Assembly: GCA_033060915.1 (NCBI GenBank) | Contig: CM065383.1 | Span: 12,120,001 to 12,184,000, forward strand | Direction: 5' to 3' | Length of the DNA stretch: 64,000 nucleotides | Source of the DNA: Euryodendron excelsum | Taxonomy: Eukaryota > Streptophyta > Magnoliopsida > Ericales > Pentaphylacaceae | In this document: piece by piece, positions 46,076-59,348 of the stretch | How positions within the stretch are numbered: the stretch's first letter is position 1 | Layout: every line of letters begins with the position of its first letter | Made by a program: the position numbers and the translations under genes | Notes under the pieces: model-generated | What the model saw: only the letters and a program-made list of their open reading frames with translations | Database searches by the model: none | Told to the model about the DNA's origin: nothing

Positions 46076-48290
46076 ATTATAACCCACCAAAGATTTTGTG
46101 TAGAGATGATAATGGGACGGCTAACCCTTTTTGTCTCTAATGGAAAAATTCAACCCCGCACTCCATTCTAAATTCACGATGTATTCAGCCTCGCCGCTCT
46201 ATTTCTGTTAGTTCGGATTTAATTTGTATAAAATCTCAAAATAATGATAATGCAAACTATAAAAACATAAACGTAAACATAATATAAAATTGAGAAAGTA
46301 AAAAGTTAAATTTCAAAAATTATAATAATATTAAAATTGCAATATTTATTTATAAAGAAAAAAAATTATTTTATATTGTAGTCCATCAACATTCGAGGTT
46401 TAGAGAATTCTAGTCATGAAAGAAAGGTTTTGTTGGAACTTGATTATTGTCTTTGCTTCATTATTTACTCGGTAAATAATTATATTAAAATTACTAATTG
46501 ATTATGTTAAATTTGAGGGACTTCTATGGATAGGACAATCTTTATTATTGAAAGTATAACACACCCTACACAGTTCCAATAGAACTGCTAGCATTAGTCA
46601 TGATGTTGATCACTTGCTTATCGAAATATTCTTCATACTTTGATAGAAACTCTTTTCATTCTCTTAATTGTTATATTCTTCCTGAGCCTTGATACCTTTG
46701 TCTTTATTTTTAGTAAAGTGAAGTTTTGTTGCTCCCAACTTCTAGGTATGCTCTCTGTTAAGTCATACAAAGATTTTAGTAAGTCTCAATTTTTTATTAG
46801 GGTTACAAGAGTTATGAAAGAAAAATACTATTGTTTCAAAAGTTTATACAACAAATCTTATGAAAATAATGTAATAATGATATTTTTATAATTAAGAGTT
46901 ATCCTTATAAAATTTTTGTTTCAAAATGAAAGACTTATAAAAACTAAAGACGACCATCTTCTCTAATTCAAACACCTAATTCTTAGTTTGTGTTCTACTC
47001 CTTAGCACCAATAAATAGTAACTCTTGACTATCGTTCTTAAACTTTTCAATGTTTCAAACAACGTCACTGAGGTGTATAACATGTGTATAGCATAAATTA
47101 CATATAAGGCTTATGCTTTTTTTCAAAGAATTGAAGGAAAATTTCATAGTGGTAAGGAAAAAATGAGCAAATGGCATAGGGATAGGGCCCACTAGGCTTT
47201 TAGGGCATCTAGCCTCCGCCACCTACCGGTAGTGGCTCATTTTCGTGTAAGAGTAACTCACAAATATCTTTTTAATGAAAAATTATTCAGTGCTATTTTT
47301 TTTAACAGTTACGGTATCTGAATTAGTTTACATGTACTTCGATTAATCTTCTTCTTAGTTCGATTAAAAATAAGTTATTTACACTAAAATTAGGGTATTT
47401 ACAAAAATTTAAACTCTTGAGCCAACTCTTACATTTGATACGAGTTGAAATTTTGACTTCTCAAAAAGAGATCAAAAACACCGGCTAACTAGGCTAATCT
47501 AGTTAATTTTCAGTGCTTTTAGAGCATGACGTGTCGTTACTGTATTACTAATATAATGGTGAAGTCATTCTGTTAGGTGAATCTAAATTGCGCTACAAAA
47601 ACACTAAATAATTTCTCATTTTTAATTGCTTTTTTAAGCCCTTGATTGAAAACTATGTGACATCCCAAATCCACCGAGTCTCGTTGTAGACACCTCCAGA
47701 CGTGAGGTGCTACTATTACCCAAAGGTCTTTCCAATTTTACGTTCATGCATAGGTGGCATCGTCCGTGGGGGCCACCTGTGCAGATTAAAAGGGTAGCAT
47801 AGACCTTTCACTTTCGAGCTCACATTATTTTAACGCAGTTAATACGTTTCATTGCACCTAGTTGTTTTTAATACACGAAGGGACTGTCTGCCTCACAAAC
47901 AAAACTTTTATTTAAAATTTAGCATTACAAAGCTGGAACCTACATTCAACGCCTGACGGCCTGGGTGGGCCTCCCTCTCTAAATACCAGTTTTACCCCTA
48001 CCCTATTTTTTAATTTAATCATGCTTAGTCGTTGTAATTGCAAACGACGAAGTTGGAACATATAGTATGTGAGGGTGGTTTGGTAATTTTAAGAAAAGGG
48101 TTTGTTTTCTCTCTCTTTTCTACCGTTCGTTCTCCTAGGCCATTCATTCGCTGGTATCAGGTGTATGTATGTGTGTATCTATGTGTGTGCTTGTCTTCTA
48201 AGCGTTTGGGCCGGAATCGGAGAAAAAAAAACCCTAGGAAAATCGGCCGTCCACGGGAAGAACCCAAATGGTTTGTTTCGCTTCTCAGAG
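46076..48290. other. Spacer and presumed promoter of the TMEM131-like gene
   Basis: Near 46,082 TAGAGATGATAATGGGACGG resembles the end of an hAT-type element, but its partner was not found. The rest is AT-rich. The last 250 bases (CTCTCTCTTTTCTACC near 48,108) look like a 5' UTR. An upstream in-frame ATG at 48,102 could extend the protein by 63 residues, but the ATG at 48,291 fits the family better. Confidence 0.4.
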
Positions 48291-51200
48291 ATGGAGTCCC
48301 AAACCCTAATGATCAGAGCTCGACGACTGCTCTCCATGTTCGGCCACCAAAGGTAGCTCCAACACTCTCCCGTTCCTTCGTTTTCTGCTTCTTCGTACTC
48401 GGGTTTTTTTCTCGCAGATAGCTTGCCGATCATCGATTCTTTGTTTCTCTCGTTCTACTACTTTTCCTATTTCATCGTATTTTTCACTCTTTCTCGTGAC
48501 CGTTCTCGAGGCTTTGACGGTTGTTGTTTGTTGACGTTCGATTTCTTGGTATTTTTTTCTTGGATGTTCATCGATATTCTTTCAATCAGTTATATACGAT
48601 GAAGCGTATGGTTTGTGGTGACAATGAATTGTTTTGGTGATTCTTACTTGTTTTGGTGATTTCCAAGTAGCTTCAAAAGTCTCTGTTACAGTATCTTTTA
48701 TGTAATTTTCTATTTTTCCCTTATTAGCAATTTCGTTTTGGAGTTTTTGTTGGTTATTTATGGTGTTGTTAGTTAATTTTTTATTATAGCTATTAATGGC
48801 GACTGTAGTGCCTGCTTCCACATATATAGGAAACCAAGGATAAAACGCAAAAAATTAAGTAGGACTAATTAATAACACTGACCAATATACAGAATTATGG
48901 AAATTTTGATTGACTGAAAATCATCTACTGAAATGCAACATTTTTGGAATTCTTTTATTCTTTCAGTCGTTTTTTTGGCATTATTGTTCTTTAATTAATG
49001 TCTACATTTTTTCATATATTCCTGTCCCTCGGTGCTGTTAGGTGATATTGTGGTTTTCTGTTGATATTTTGCACTACTTTTTAGCTGCTTCAGCCCCACT
49101 TGGAGTTTTGTTACATACGCTTTAGTTTTTATTTTTATTTTGCTTGCTAGTAGTTTTATGACATTCCAAGTTTTATGTTTAGGGAATGGAAATTGTAGTA
49201 TGTAATATCATTTGTTTTGGTGGTTTATCAGGGAATTGTTTCATCAAGCCAAAGCATTCCACGTTATGGTGGTTGTGATATTTACCCTTTTCCAACTTGC
49301 TGCATGCGGACCATGTTCCATAAATGGGATGCGAAGTCCAGTGGAATATGATGCATCCGAGTCCTACAGAGATAATTATAATAACGGGTTTCAGGATGTA
49401 TATGTGGGCGATGTAAGTTCAGGGTACCCAAGTCTTGAGATTATATGTAGCAAGTCAAATTTGTTCTGCTTTCCTTCAACATTGCCTGGATTTTTGTCTG
49501 AAGAGCATAGTCCTGAATCAAACGTTCTAGAGGCATCTGCAGTACAGTCTGATGCCACATTACCAGTAGGATCAACTCAAGCAAGAAATAATTTAAGCTG
49601 GTCATCGGACTATGGCATGTTCAAGTTATTAAGTGGAGGGGCTGTTTCTTGTTCTTTGAACTCCCAAGAGGGAATCGTCTCATCTCTTCAAACCAGTAGT
49701 GCTAATCAAAACTATGTTTCTTCCTGTGGTGGACCTTTACATATTCAGAAGAGCCCAAGTTCCAACTTGAACAAGAACTCTGAGATGATCAAATCAGGAT
49801 TTTTAGATGGTTCTCTGTCCCCATTTATCGAAATAAACCCTCCTCTACTTGACTGGGGACAAAAATATTTATATTTTCCTTCCTTTGCTTTTTTAACTGT
49901 GGCAAATACCCACAGCAACAGCATTTTATACTTGTACGAACCTTTCAGTACCAATACACAATTTTACCCTTGCAATTTTAGTGAGGTGTTTCTGGGACCC
50001 GGTGAAGTAGCTTCAATTTGTTTTGTGTTTTTACCTACATGGTTAGGCATGTCCTCAGCTCATCTGATCTTGCAGACAAGCTCTGGTGGTTTCTTGATCC
50101 AGGCTAAAGGTTTTGCTGTTGAGTCTCCTTATGGGATACGGCCCTTAGTAGGATTGGATATGTCCTCCAGTGGAAGGTGGAGTAAGAATTTGTCATTGCT
50201 TAATCCTTTTGATGAAACACTTTATGTGGAGGAAGTAACTGCATGGATATCAGTTTCTTTAGGGAATACTTCACATTTGACAAAAGCAAACTGTAGAATA
50301 GAAAATTTTCAAGGTTCTGATGAGCATAATGTGATGAACGTCAAGGAGTGGTTGGATATTGAGAGTGGTCAAGTTGACTCGCCACTAATGGCAATGAGGC
50401 CTCATAGAAATTGGGATATTGGTCCTGGTAGCACTGAGACCCTCATAGAGATAGACTTCTCGTATAACTCTGCAGGAAAAATTTTCGGTGCCTTTTGCAT
50501 GCAGTTGCTAAGGTCTTCACAAGATAAGTCAGATACAATTATGGTTCCTCTTGAAGCAGAACTGGGTGGTGAATCAGCTAATCATTTTACAGAATCTGTG
50601 TCATTATCACTTGAGACTGTAGTGCCATGCGATGCCAGTGAAATTGCCATTGTTGCTCTCTTGCTGAGAAATGGTGCTTCCCATCTCTTGAATGTTATTA
50701 AGATTAGTTTGACTGGAGAAGGCACAAAGCTTTTGCAGATTAAATACATGGAAGGCTTAATACTTTTTCCTGGCACTGTCACACAAATAGCTGTGGTTAG
50801 TTATATTCCCTTGCCCAAGGGATTACATGATTCTGCATCTGAAATTCCCAGTATAAACTTGGATTGTAAATTAATGATACTGACAAATGACTCCAGTAGT
50901 CCTGAGATTGAGGTTCTCTGCAAGGATATAGTCAGTATTTGTTCAAAATTAGATTCCTATCCCAAATACGATCAAGAGGCTGGGAAGCCTGAATATGGCA
51001 ATGCAAAAACTGGGTCTTTAGGCAGCGTGTTGCAGTCACCATCACATATCAAGGTATGCTGATTCTGATGCATTTTTCTTAAGTTTGTACAATGGCAAGG
51101 ATTTGTTCCCAATAATTTACTTCCCTCATGTTTTGCATTTCTCTTAGAATGCTATATTGGGTTACTATCTTTCATGTTGAGTTGCCATGATTGATCATTG

Positions 51201-54134
51201 AGTTTGCTTTCTGGGAAGCACGTATGCTTATGAGGGTTCCATGGCTGTGTTCTACAGGTGTTGTACGTCCAATGCTTGTTGGACATCTGCTGTCACATGT
51301 AATACAAATGTCCTACTATGTTATATTCTATTTAAACTGAACACAATTTGGAAACACATGGAACAGGCGTTCTATTCCTTGGACCCTTGGCACAAACTAG
51401 AGGAAAATAAAACGGAGCTAAAGATTTGAGGGAAAAAAGAAGTATGGAGTTTACAAATACAAACCTTTTTTAGAGCTATATAAACTTGAAAATCTAAGGC
51501 AGACATGTTTGGTAAAGCTTTTGTTTTAATAAAATCCTACAAAATTGAACACAAAACATGTTTGGTAACGAGTTTGTTCTTTTTTTGGTTGCCAAAACTA
51601 AAAACATAGCCCAAAAAGGTGCAAATTCCTGTGTTCATTATTTTGTTATTGTTTTCCTTCACAAAACACGTTGCGCGACCAATAACCTCCCAGGTTCGAC
51701 TCCCACCCCCCTTAGACCTCACATTTTTTTAGCTCCCAACGGAAACAATGCAGCATCAGTAACTGCACACAACCACACAACCCACAACACTCACATTTTT
51801 TTAGCTCACAATGGAAACAACGCAGCACCAGTAACTGCACATAACGGCACAGCCCACAATGCACCACCTCCCCAACACCTCCCACCACTACCGGAAACAC
51901 CTACCGGCCTTAGGTGCTGGTGTTCTTCTGATCCCTATGAAAGCAAGTCTCCTTGTACACATGCTCAATTTGTGTAAGAAATCAATGTTCTGGATTCGAG
52001 TGAAGAAATTACCCTTTGCCGTCCTCCTTGCTGCTTTTGTGATGTTTCTTGTATTTTTTTGCATCCTTCCACAATTGATGGTGTTAGGTTCCCAGGACTA
52101 CTTTTTCAAGAATGGAAAAAAAACTTGGAAAAAAAAAGGAAAACAAAATATAGAAAATTGACAACATAAAATAAAAACTGAAAGCATTACCAAACGCCCC
52201 CTTAGCCTTTAAGACTTCTAATTTGTTTAATTGTTTGCAAGTATTTGAGGTTTCTAAAAGCAAGACATTAGGGCTTTCTATTTCGACTTCTTTTGGAAAT
52301 ATGAATTTATTTGTTATATAAGAATAAGATGGATAATTTGTTTTTATCTTTTTCAATATATAAATAGATATCATGCATAGTATGTGTCTTTGACGTGTCT
52401 GTGTCCTAATTTTGTGGATATTTCCATGTCTATACTCTGTCGCATCACTATTTTGTGCTTGTATCCATGCTTCTTATTATGCTTCTATGAGCTCCAATTA
52501 TACTGATAGATACTAAACATTTCTTGCACAGCCATATAATTCTTAAGGTGACTTGTATTTTATTCTCAAATGTGCAATTAGAAAGGGGAGAAACAATACT
52601 GTGGCTGAAAAAACTCTCAATGTGAAGAGGGCATCCAATTTACCCCTGGTGCCTAAGACTGAAAATTTTCTGAATTCTTAAGGTGACTTGTAGTGAAATG
52701 CCTAATTTAAAATGAACAATTGGAATTTAAATTTTACAGATATTCTTGACTTGCCGTCTCACCATTTCTCTTGAGCTCTTGCTCTCAAAGCCCAAGGAGG
52801 TCTAACAATCACAAAACGTTCGAGTTTTAGACATTAGAAACAAGAGAGATTCAAAATCTTTGGTCAAAATGATGGGTATCGTGCCATGATATTTGCTTCC
52901 TGTGAAATTAACATTTAAGATCTTCAACATTGGGCATTGTCTTTATTCTTTATGCTGTGGTTTCTGATTTTGATGACATTTCACACAGTAATGTACTTCC
53001 GTGGATGAATAAGAGCTTTGCAGATAATTGTGAATTTTGTGGGTGATGGGATTGCCATTAGTGGCAGCTAACTGTTACTGATTTCAATTTACCCATTTAC
53101 CGGTATTCTTCTTCAGTTTTGGCTTTTACACACACATCACACGTTGTTTAAGGAAAAGAATGGAGAGTTAAGGGGTTGTTTGATAAAACTGAAAATTGAG
53201 TACTGAAAATTTTCATTACTGAATTACTTGTGGGTTCTGAATTTTTTAATTGAAAATTTCAAGATAAATAGGTTAACCAAGAATAAACATGAAAATTACT
53301 TTCCTCTTGACGTATTCAACTTGTATCAGTATAATTTAAGTCTATCTGACTCAAAACTAAAACCCATTTTCGGTAAATTTTTAGATTTGAGTGATCTTTG
53401 ATTATGTGTTTTGAAATGCACTCAATTGCAAAACCCCTGAATTTATTTAGTTTTAAGCACTTAATTGCCTTATGAAACAGGCTTAAGTAAGATGGACCAC
53501 TTTGAACTTTTCTCTTTGAATACTATAAGAAAGAACATAATTTAGTTATATTTGGTGAGTTCTGCAATTCTAGGGCTACTTTTTGTTAGCCTTTATTATT
53601 TTGTTTTTGTTACTGGGTTTCTATTACTACTTATGGGCTATTGCTTTTTCGCAATGTTAAAAACTTAGAGGAAAGTGAGAATATAGGTTCGAATTTGAGG
53701 GTAGCTGTACTCCAAAAGATGGAGGTCGGTTTTTACCTATTTCACCTCCTAAATGAGTCGGGAAAAAAATATGTAGTGGCCCTCTTTACGACAACTATTA
53801 GCTTTTGACTTTGTAGTTGTCATAGTGGCTGGGAACTCCTCTGCCATTTAAGAAACTGTTGTCTTATAAGATTAGGGGAGAAAAGGCAAACCCAGTATGG
53901 TTGTTCACCACCAGTCATTAGCAATTAAAAAACATGATAAATCCACAAACAGATGATCTTCTTCTGATCCCCTTCATTTTTTCTCCCTAATGTAAGGAGA
54001 AAAAGGGGGAAAGGGGTGTGGTGAGATGGGTAGTTAGGTTTTTGAATGGGTTATATTTCCACTTAATTAACAAGGAGTATTCTTATGGGCAAATATTTTT
54101 TTATTTGTCTCTTTGATCTCTCTCTCTCTCTATC

Positions 54135-54165
<31 letters not shown>

Positions 54166-56812
54166 CTATGTATACATATACAAATAAGGAGGACCGACAT
54201 GGACTGGGACACAACAATTTTTATAAAATGAGCATATAAACCACCGACGGTGATATGACAAAAAGCATATTTGTTTTTATGTATGTGTTGTTTGCTATGG
54301 TACATGTCCAAGTGTTGGATTCATCTAATACTAATGTTCAAGGATACTCAGACTCGGCTAGATTTCGTATTTTTAAATATTTCTGTAGCTTTTTTAAGGT
54401 AAAAGTGTATTTTACAAACTAAGATATAACATTTCATGCATAAAATGGAAGTCTTATGCTTAGTACTATAGTAAACTCAATTATTTATACATACTTATCA
54501 GATGTATGTCCAACTATCCATATCAGACACATATCCCATAGCTTTATCCGAATGTTGAGTGTCTTAATACCAGGATTTTCATAAATTTAGAGGAGTCCAG
54601 GTAACATAGATGAGCATCATAAACTTTTCTTTATTGCCATGTCTAATCATTTAGAACATGCAATTTTTGTCTTCAATAGCTGATAGGCTTGTGTGTACTT
54701 TTGTTCAAGGCAATGGAGGCAGCACAATCAGATGAATTGGTACTGGGAAACTGGAAATCTCACGGCACTGCTAGTGACATGTCTGTGCTTGACGATCATG
54801 AGGTTCTGTTCCCAATGGTTCAGGTTGGAACTCATCACTCTAAATGGGTCACCGTCAAAAACCCGAGCCGACAACCGGTTGTAATGCAGCTGGTCCTGAA
54901 TGCAGGTGAAATTATTGATGAGTGCAGGGCCCCAGATGGGCTTTTACAGCCCACTTCATCCAGTAGTTTGGTCTGTGGTGAATATACAGCACCAACAAGG
55001 TATGGGTTCTCAATAGCAGAGAATGCACTAACAGAGGCCTATGTCCATCCTTATGAGACAGCATCTTTTGGGCCAATTTTTTTTCACCCGTCAAATCGGT
55101 GTGGGTGGAAGAGTTCAGCACTGATAAGGAACAATCTTTCTGGTGTGGAGTGGTTATATTTGCGGGGATTTGGAGGGTCATTTTCCATGGTTTTGTTTGA
55201 AGGATCTAAGCCTGTTCAGAATTTAGAATTTAAGTTCCTCTCGCCAGGTCCTCTAAATTTCTCTCCTGATGTTTTCCATCACATGGAAAAAACGACCTAT
55301 ACCTGTTCCCAGACATTGTCAAAAGAACTATATGCAAAGAACACGGGGGAACTGCCACTGCTGATTAGAAGGATTGAGGTTTCTGGTACAGAATGTGGAT
55401 TGGATGGGTTTGTGGTGCATACTTGCAAAGGTTTTGCTCTTGAACCTGGCGAGTCCACAAAGATTCTGATATCATATCAGGCTGATTTTTCTGCAGTCAT
55501 GGTACAGAGAGATCTTGAACTGGCCTTAGGTACTGGTGTTCTTGTGATCCCTATGAAAGCAAGTCTCCCTGTACACATGCTCAATTTGTGTAAGAAATCA
55601 ATGTTCTGGGTTCGAGTGAAGAAATTATCCTTTGCCATCCTCCTTGCTGCTTTTGTGATGTTTCTTGCATTTTTTTGCATCCTTCCACAATTGACGGTGT
55701 TAGGTTCCCAGGACTACTTTTTCAAGAATGGAAACAGCTCCATCGGCACTGTTAGGCAACTAGGAAAGTCTTCTCGTGTGCATCGCTACCAGAGCAGCCG
55801 TAACAAGTTTGCTTTGTCCTCTAAAATGAATGGCTTGTTAAGGTCAATGGGGGAAGAGGAGTTGCCTCAGAAGATGGTCAAGTCTGTTAATAGATATCCA
55901 GATGGCCAAGGAGTTGCCTCAGAAGATGGGATAGTTGCTCAACATGTTAAGCCAACAGTGGAGAGTCAGAGACAAACTAACTATTTGCTGGACAGTCAGA
56001 AGGAAATGGCATTCAAATCTTGTGCCCTGCCAGTGTCTAGCACAGTTGAGAAATCTGACGTGCAGGAAGCATCAAAGGATGGAAAGCTCGCAGTTAGGAT
56101 TGGAAAAGAGAAGGGAAGAAGGCGAAGAAAGAAAAAATGTTCAGGGACAGGATTAATGGGAATCTTTGAAGTTTCAAGTAGTCAAAGTGGAAATTCTACA
56201 CCTTCATCACCTTTGTCCCCAGTCGCATCATTTACACCTAAACGGTCATGGCCGGTGTCTTCTGATGCAGATCAATCTGTTGAGGCTAGGAATCAATTTG
56301 TGCAAGTGGCTGAACAACAACCTGAGAGGAGTTCAGGTACTGAACATGCCTCTAAGGCAAACAATTTGGAGCCTGAGGTTTCTATGAAGTATTCCGATAA
56401 ATATTGTTTTTTCCTCAATCAAGAGAAACCCTCTGCACCAAGAAAAATGGCTGGCAAACCTGTTCTGTTGCCTTCTGCTTCCTTCCCTTGCACTAGTAGG
56501 CCTGACCCCAATTCGCCTTTTTTAGCTTCAACTTCTTCGATTGCTCCACATGCCCGGGCTCCTGGATCCAAAGTTTGTAGCCAAAAAACAGCTAAAACAG
56601 AAGGAAAGACACGGCTTGATGATCAATTTAAGTACGATATCTGGGGTGACCATCTTTTTGGACTTCATAAAATGGGTAGGTCAAAGGAGGTCTCTGCCAT
56701 TGCCTCTAGTGTTACCGAAAGCCACTCTCATAGCTTCTTTGTAAGTGGTCCACAAACCCTTATGACAAAATCTCATCCAAAATCTGTAAGTTGTTCTTAT
56801 CAAGAGGGTTAA
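48291..56812 (+). CDS. TMEM131-like transmembrane protein, three exons
   Basis: Exons 48,291-48,352, 49,232-51,053 and 54,710-56,812 join in frame through GT-AG introns (donors GTAGCT and GTATGC; acceptors TTATCAG and TTCAAG). They encode about 1,328 residues, close to plant TMEM131-like proteins. Residues 28-45 (AFHVMVVVIFTLFQLAAC) form a signal peptide or signal anchor. At about 220-330 lies the PapD-like TMEM131 domain (DWGQKYLYFPSF, NCSEV-like and LGPGEVASICFVF parts). A membrane segment (FAILLAAFVMFLAFFCILPQL) sits near 936-958, before a Ser-rich, basic tail (GRRRRKKKCS). Animal TMEM131 acts in the ER in procollagen secretion; the plant role is unknown. The 3' end is taken as the stop at 56,810, though GTAAGT at 56,786 could be a donor to a further exon. 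Confidence 0.88.
48353..49231 (+). other. Intron 1 of the TMEM131-like gene
   Basis: It is 879 bases, T-rich, with GTAGCT donor and TTTATCAG acceptor. Nothing else is seen in it. Confidence 0.75.
51718..51861 (+). repeat. 72-bp tandem duplication
   Basis: Two 72-base units, each starting CTCACATTTTTTTAGCTC, begin at 51,718 and 51,790 and differ at roughly nine positions. Confidence 0.85.
51906..52118 (+). pseudogene. Copy of TMEM131-like exon 3 fragment in intron 2
   Basis: The 213 bases match 55,522-55,734 without gaps and with eight substitutions (about 96 percent). The copied part encodes the membrane segment and its flanks (PMKASLLVHMLNLCKKS, AAFVMFLVFFCILPQL). It stops abruptly at GAATGGAAA, after which the sequence becomes A-rich. 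It is in the same orientation as the gene. Without splice sites of its own it should be removed with the intron. Confidence 0.9.
54117..54180. repeat. Compound (CT)n(TA)n microsatellite
   Basis: Short CT units are followed by interrupted TA units within intron 2. Confidence 0.85.
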
Positions 56813-58681
56813 TGATAAAAACACTTAGTAATATTATTAGTTACATCTACCTTCAAGTCTTCTTTGCAGTGCTAAAGTTTTCCCAATCATAGAAGAGAAA
56901 GAAAATGGAAAAGGAAATATCATATCTAAACATCGACTTATCACCTGGGCTTTTTTGGTGTAATGTTCTTTCATCAGTCTATCTAATGTGATATTGCTGT
57001 TCTTGTTCACTATCAAAGCTTTCAAAATAAGGTTTCAAATCCTTTGCATTTTAATTTTTTCATGTCTTTCTGCCTGGTGATTGCTTTTAGGCTTTTTTTT
57101 TATACAAAAAAAAAATGATTTTATTATGCTTCTGTTGATAAGACGAAGATTTCATAGCCGAATTTCCCTCCAAAAAAAATTTCGTTTCACTTCACGAATT
57201 CAGGGACTTGGTCTAGTTAAGACTTGAGGTTGCTCATTTATGGTATTATTATTATCTAGTTTCAGCATAAGAGTCTCTATGTAAAAAACATTGATTAATC
57301 ACTCAGACAGGCACCATTTTGTGGTGATGGCTATTGGATGGTAGATCCAGCAGATTTGGTACTGGCTTCTGAGCACCAGTTATGGCCGTAGCCGCTGGGC
57401 TAATGGCTGTCAGTGTTAGAAGGCGGGAGCGGATAGGAGGCCTAGAGAGCTTTTTGGAATTTGGGCTTTGTTGATTTAATGTCAACTGGTTTTGGAAGTG
57501 ACCGAGGATCTTTCGTGGTCAATGGGCTGGGTTGGGTCGGCCCAATTCTTTTTTGACTGGGTCAGGTTGAGTTGGGTCAGGCTCAATGGATTTTAACTGG
57601 TTAACCGATTGGACCGGGACATGGGCCAAAAATAGGACCCAGGTCCTGCCCATGAGGCTTAGCTTATGGGCATTTACTTTTATTTTTTTTATTTTTTATA
57701 CTACATTAAAAGACTAAAAGTATAAAAGATAAGGAAATAAAATTTATTTATAAAAACTAATTCGAACTTATAAGAAATCATCTATGCATCTTGATTTTTT
57801 ACATGTAAAATATTATAAACAATTAAGTTAGCGAGAATGATTGCATTATTATAATATAAGTATATCTCAACTAAGTTAACACATATACATCTGTTAATCA
57901 TTTGCACAACTCTCTATAAAAAAAAATAATTACTAATTAATTTTATAAGATATCAAAAAGTGATATATAAAATAAAAAATTATTTATCACCATCCTGTGA
58001 ACGATCTTTAATCCATGATGATCTTCATGTGATCTCATCCATGAATCATAACACACCAACTTTTTGCTATATATATGTGTGTGTATTGATCAGCTGATTG
58101 GACTAGCAAATAGCTAGCATGCAGAATAGAGTTGTTAATTTGTTAATGGTGTTTCTGCAGTAAGTAAAAAAAAAAAAAAATGAGCTACAATTTAGTTGAT
58201 TGTTTAAGCTCTCATCCTTAAAGTCAAAGCAAATAATGGTGGGTGGGCCATGAGCTGGCCCACAGACTATAAAATTGGACTCCGCTTAGCTCATACTATT
58301 CAGGCTTAGGCCGAGTTTGGGCTCTTTGGGCCATGGGCCGGGCTGGGCCATAAGCCGGGGCATTTTGACAACACTAATTCTATGGTTCAGGCTCACTGTT
58401 GTAAGAAGGAAGAGGGTTTGTTGCCATAAGTTTATCATTTTTTATGGAATACAACCCTTCTGATAAACATGGCATGGATATTTCGACCCCAACCTGTTAG
58501 AATCGGTACGACTATCCGACTGAAGGGTAACTGATGTAAATTCATCAGCCTAATCAGTTTCGACCTGGTTTTGGAAGGGTTTAGATTAGGTATTGTAAAT
58601 TCATTGGAAGTGCTCTTTACCCAGCCCGACCCCATTATTTACTTTCTTCTTACAATTGCCACTTTGGCATATAGCATGCTG
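56813..58681. other. Spacer between the TMEM131-like gene and the CACTA element
   Basis: No gene. It probably starts with the 3' UTR. Two stretches rich in GGGCCGGGCTGGGCC-like words (57,520-57,650 and 58,240-58,370) could be subterminal parts of a nonautonomous DNA transposon, but no matched ends were found. Confidence 0.4.
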
Positions 58682-59160
58682 CACTACAAGAGATGTTAGA
58701 TTTTGCGCGACTAACAGAATCCAGTCGCAAAAAGTATGCTTTTGGTGACCAAACCCAACAATGGTTGCAAAAGTATGAAGCCAAAACTAATGGCCACAGG
58801 AAATCATAGTCTCAAAAAGTTAGTTGCCTAAACATTGGCGCCAAGCTTTCCCGCCAGTGGCAACCTAATGTAGTTTTTGCAACCAAACTCCTATGGTCAC
58901 ACAAAAGTTCTAAATTAAGCATTTTTGTTACCAACGTTTTTGGTCACAAAATGTTAAGCATTTAGTGACCAATATGTTGTCGCATTAGGAAGTTTTCAAA
59001 ACAGATAAGAGACACTTTTGTGACCAATATTCTTCGCCAGTGCAAACTATTTATTTTGCGACCATTATCTTGGTCTCAATAGGCAAGGGAGACTTTGGCA
59101 ACCAAGTCAAGTCATCATTATATATTAGTTAAAATAAGTTATTTTCAGACAACAATGATA
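58682..59160. repeat. Subterminal repeats of the CACTA element
   Basis: About 15 copies, in both directions, of a word close to TTTTGYGACCAA lie in 480 bases (for example TTTTGCGACTAAC, TTTTGGTGACCAA, TTTTGTGACCAAT, TTTTGCGACCATT). In En/Spm such repeats bind the TNPA-type protein. Confidence 0.8.
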
Positions 59161-59348
59161 TTTTGGGATATATGGGCTACCAACATTGCCAACACATAAT
59201 GTGAAAAAAAAAAAGTTATTTATTTTGTTATCACTAATAGCAAGTCTCTAATACCCAACATTTGTTAATTATGCATCTTAAATAATTATTAAAATCTCTC
59301 AGGTTTTTCACTAAACATTTGATTTATAAGTTTCTATAATTAGAAAAA

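Larger units (their letters stand above)
51495..52204. mobile_element. Pack-MITE-like element carrying a host exon fragment
   Basis: The left end TAAGGCAGACATGTTTGGTA and the inverted right end TAAGGGGGCGTTTGGTAATG are imperfect terminal inverted repeats continuing into AAGCTTTTGTTTT and GCTTTCAGTTTTT. Inside are a 72-bp tandem duplication and a 213-bp copy of exon 3 of the surrounding gene. No transposase is encoded. The outer TAA and TTA might be a mutated three-base target duplication, as in PIF/Harbinger. The TIR similarity is modest, so the element limits are tentative. Confidence 0.55.
51054..54709 (+). other. Intron 2 of the TMEM131-like gene
   Basis: It is 3,656 bases, with GTATGCT donor and TTTGTTCAAG acceptor, both phase 0. 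It contains a Pack-MITE-like element (51,495-52,204) with an exon copy, a possible MITE end at 53,171 (TTAAGGGGTTGTTTGATAAAA) without partner, and a CT/TA microsatellite near 54,117-54,180. An additional small exon inside cannot be excluded. Confidence 0.7.

Noticed and set aside
48102..48356. Longer start for the TMEM131-like protein (ATG 48,102)
   Set aside because: It adds a Cys/Tyr-rich low-similarity leader over what looks like 5' UTR. The ATG at 48,291 gives a protein start in keeping with plant relatives and a good splice to exon 2.
51558..51977. Open frame of 139 codons in intron 2
   Set aside because: It runs through the 72-bp duplication and into the exon copy in a different frame from the exon. 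It has no start context or domain and is a by-product of the captured DNA.
57520..58370. A nonautonomous transposon bounded by GGGCCGGGCT-type words
   Set aside because: The two GC-rich stretches are suggestive, but no matching inverted termini or target duplication could be found, so no element was called.
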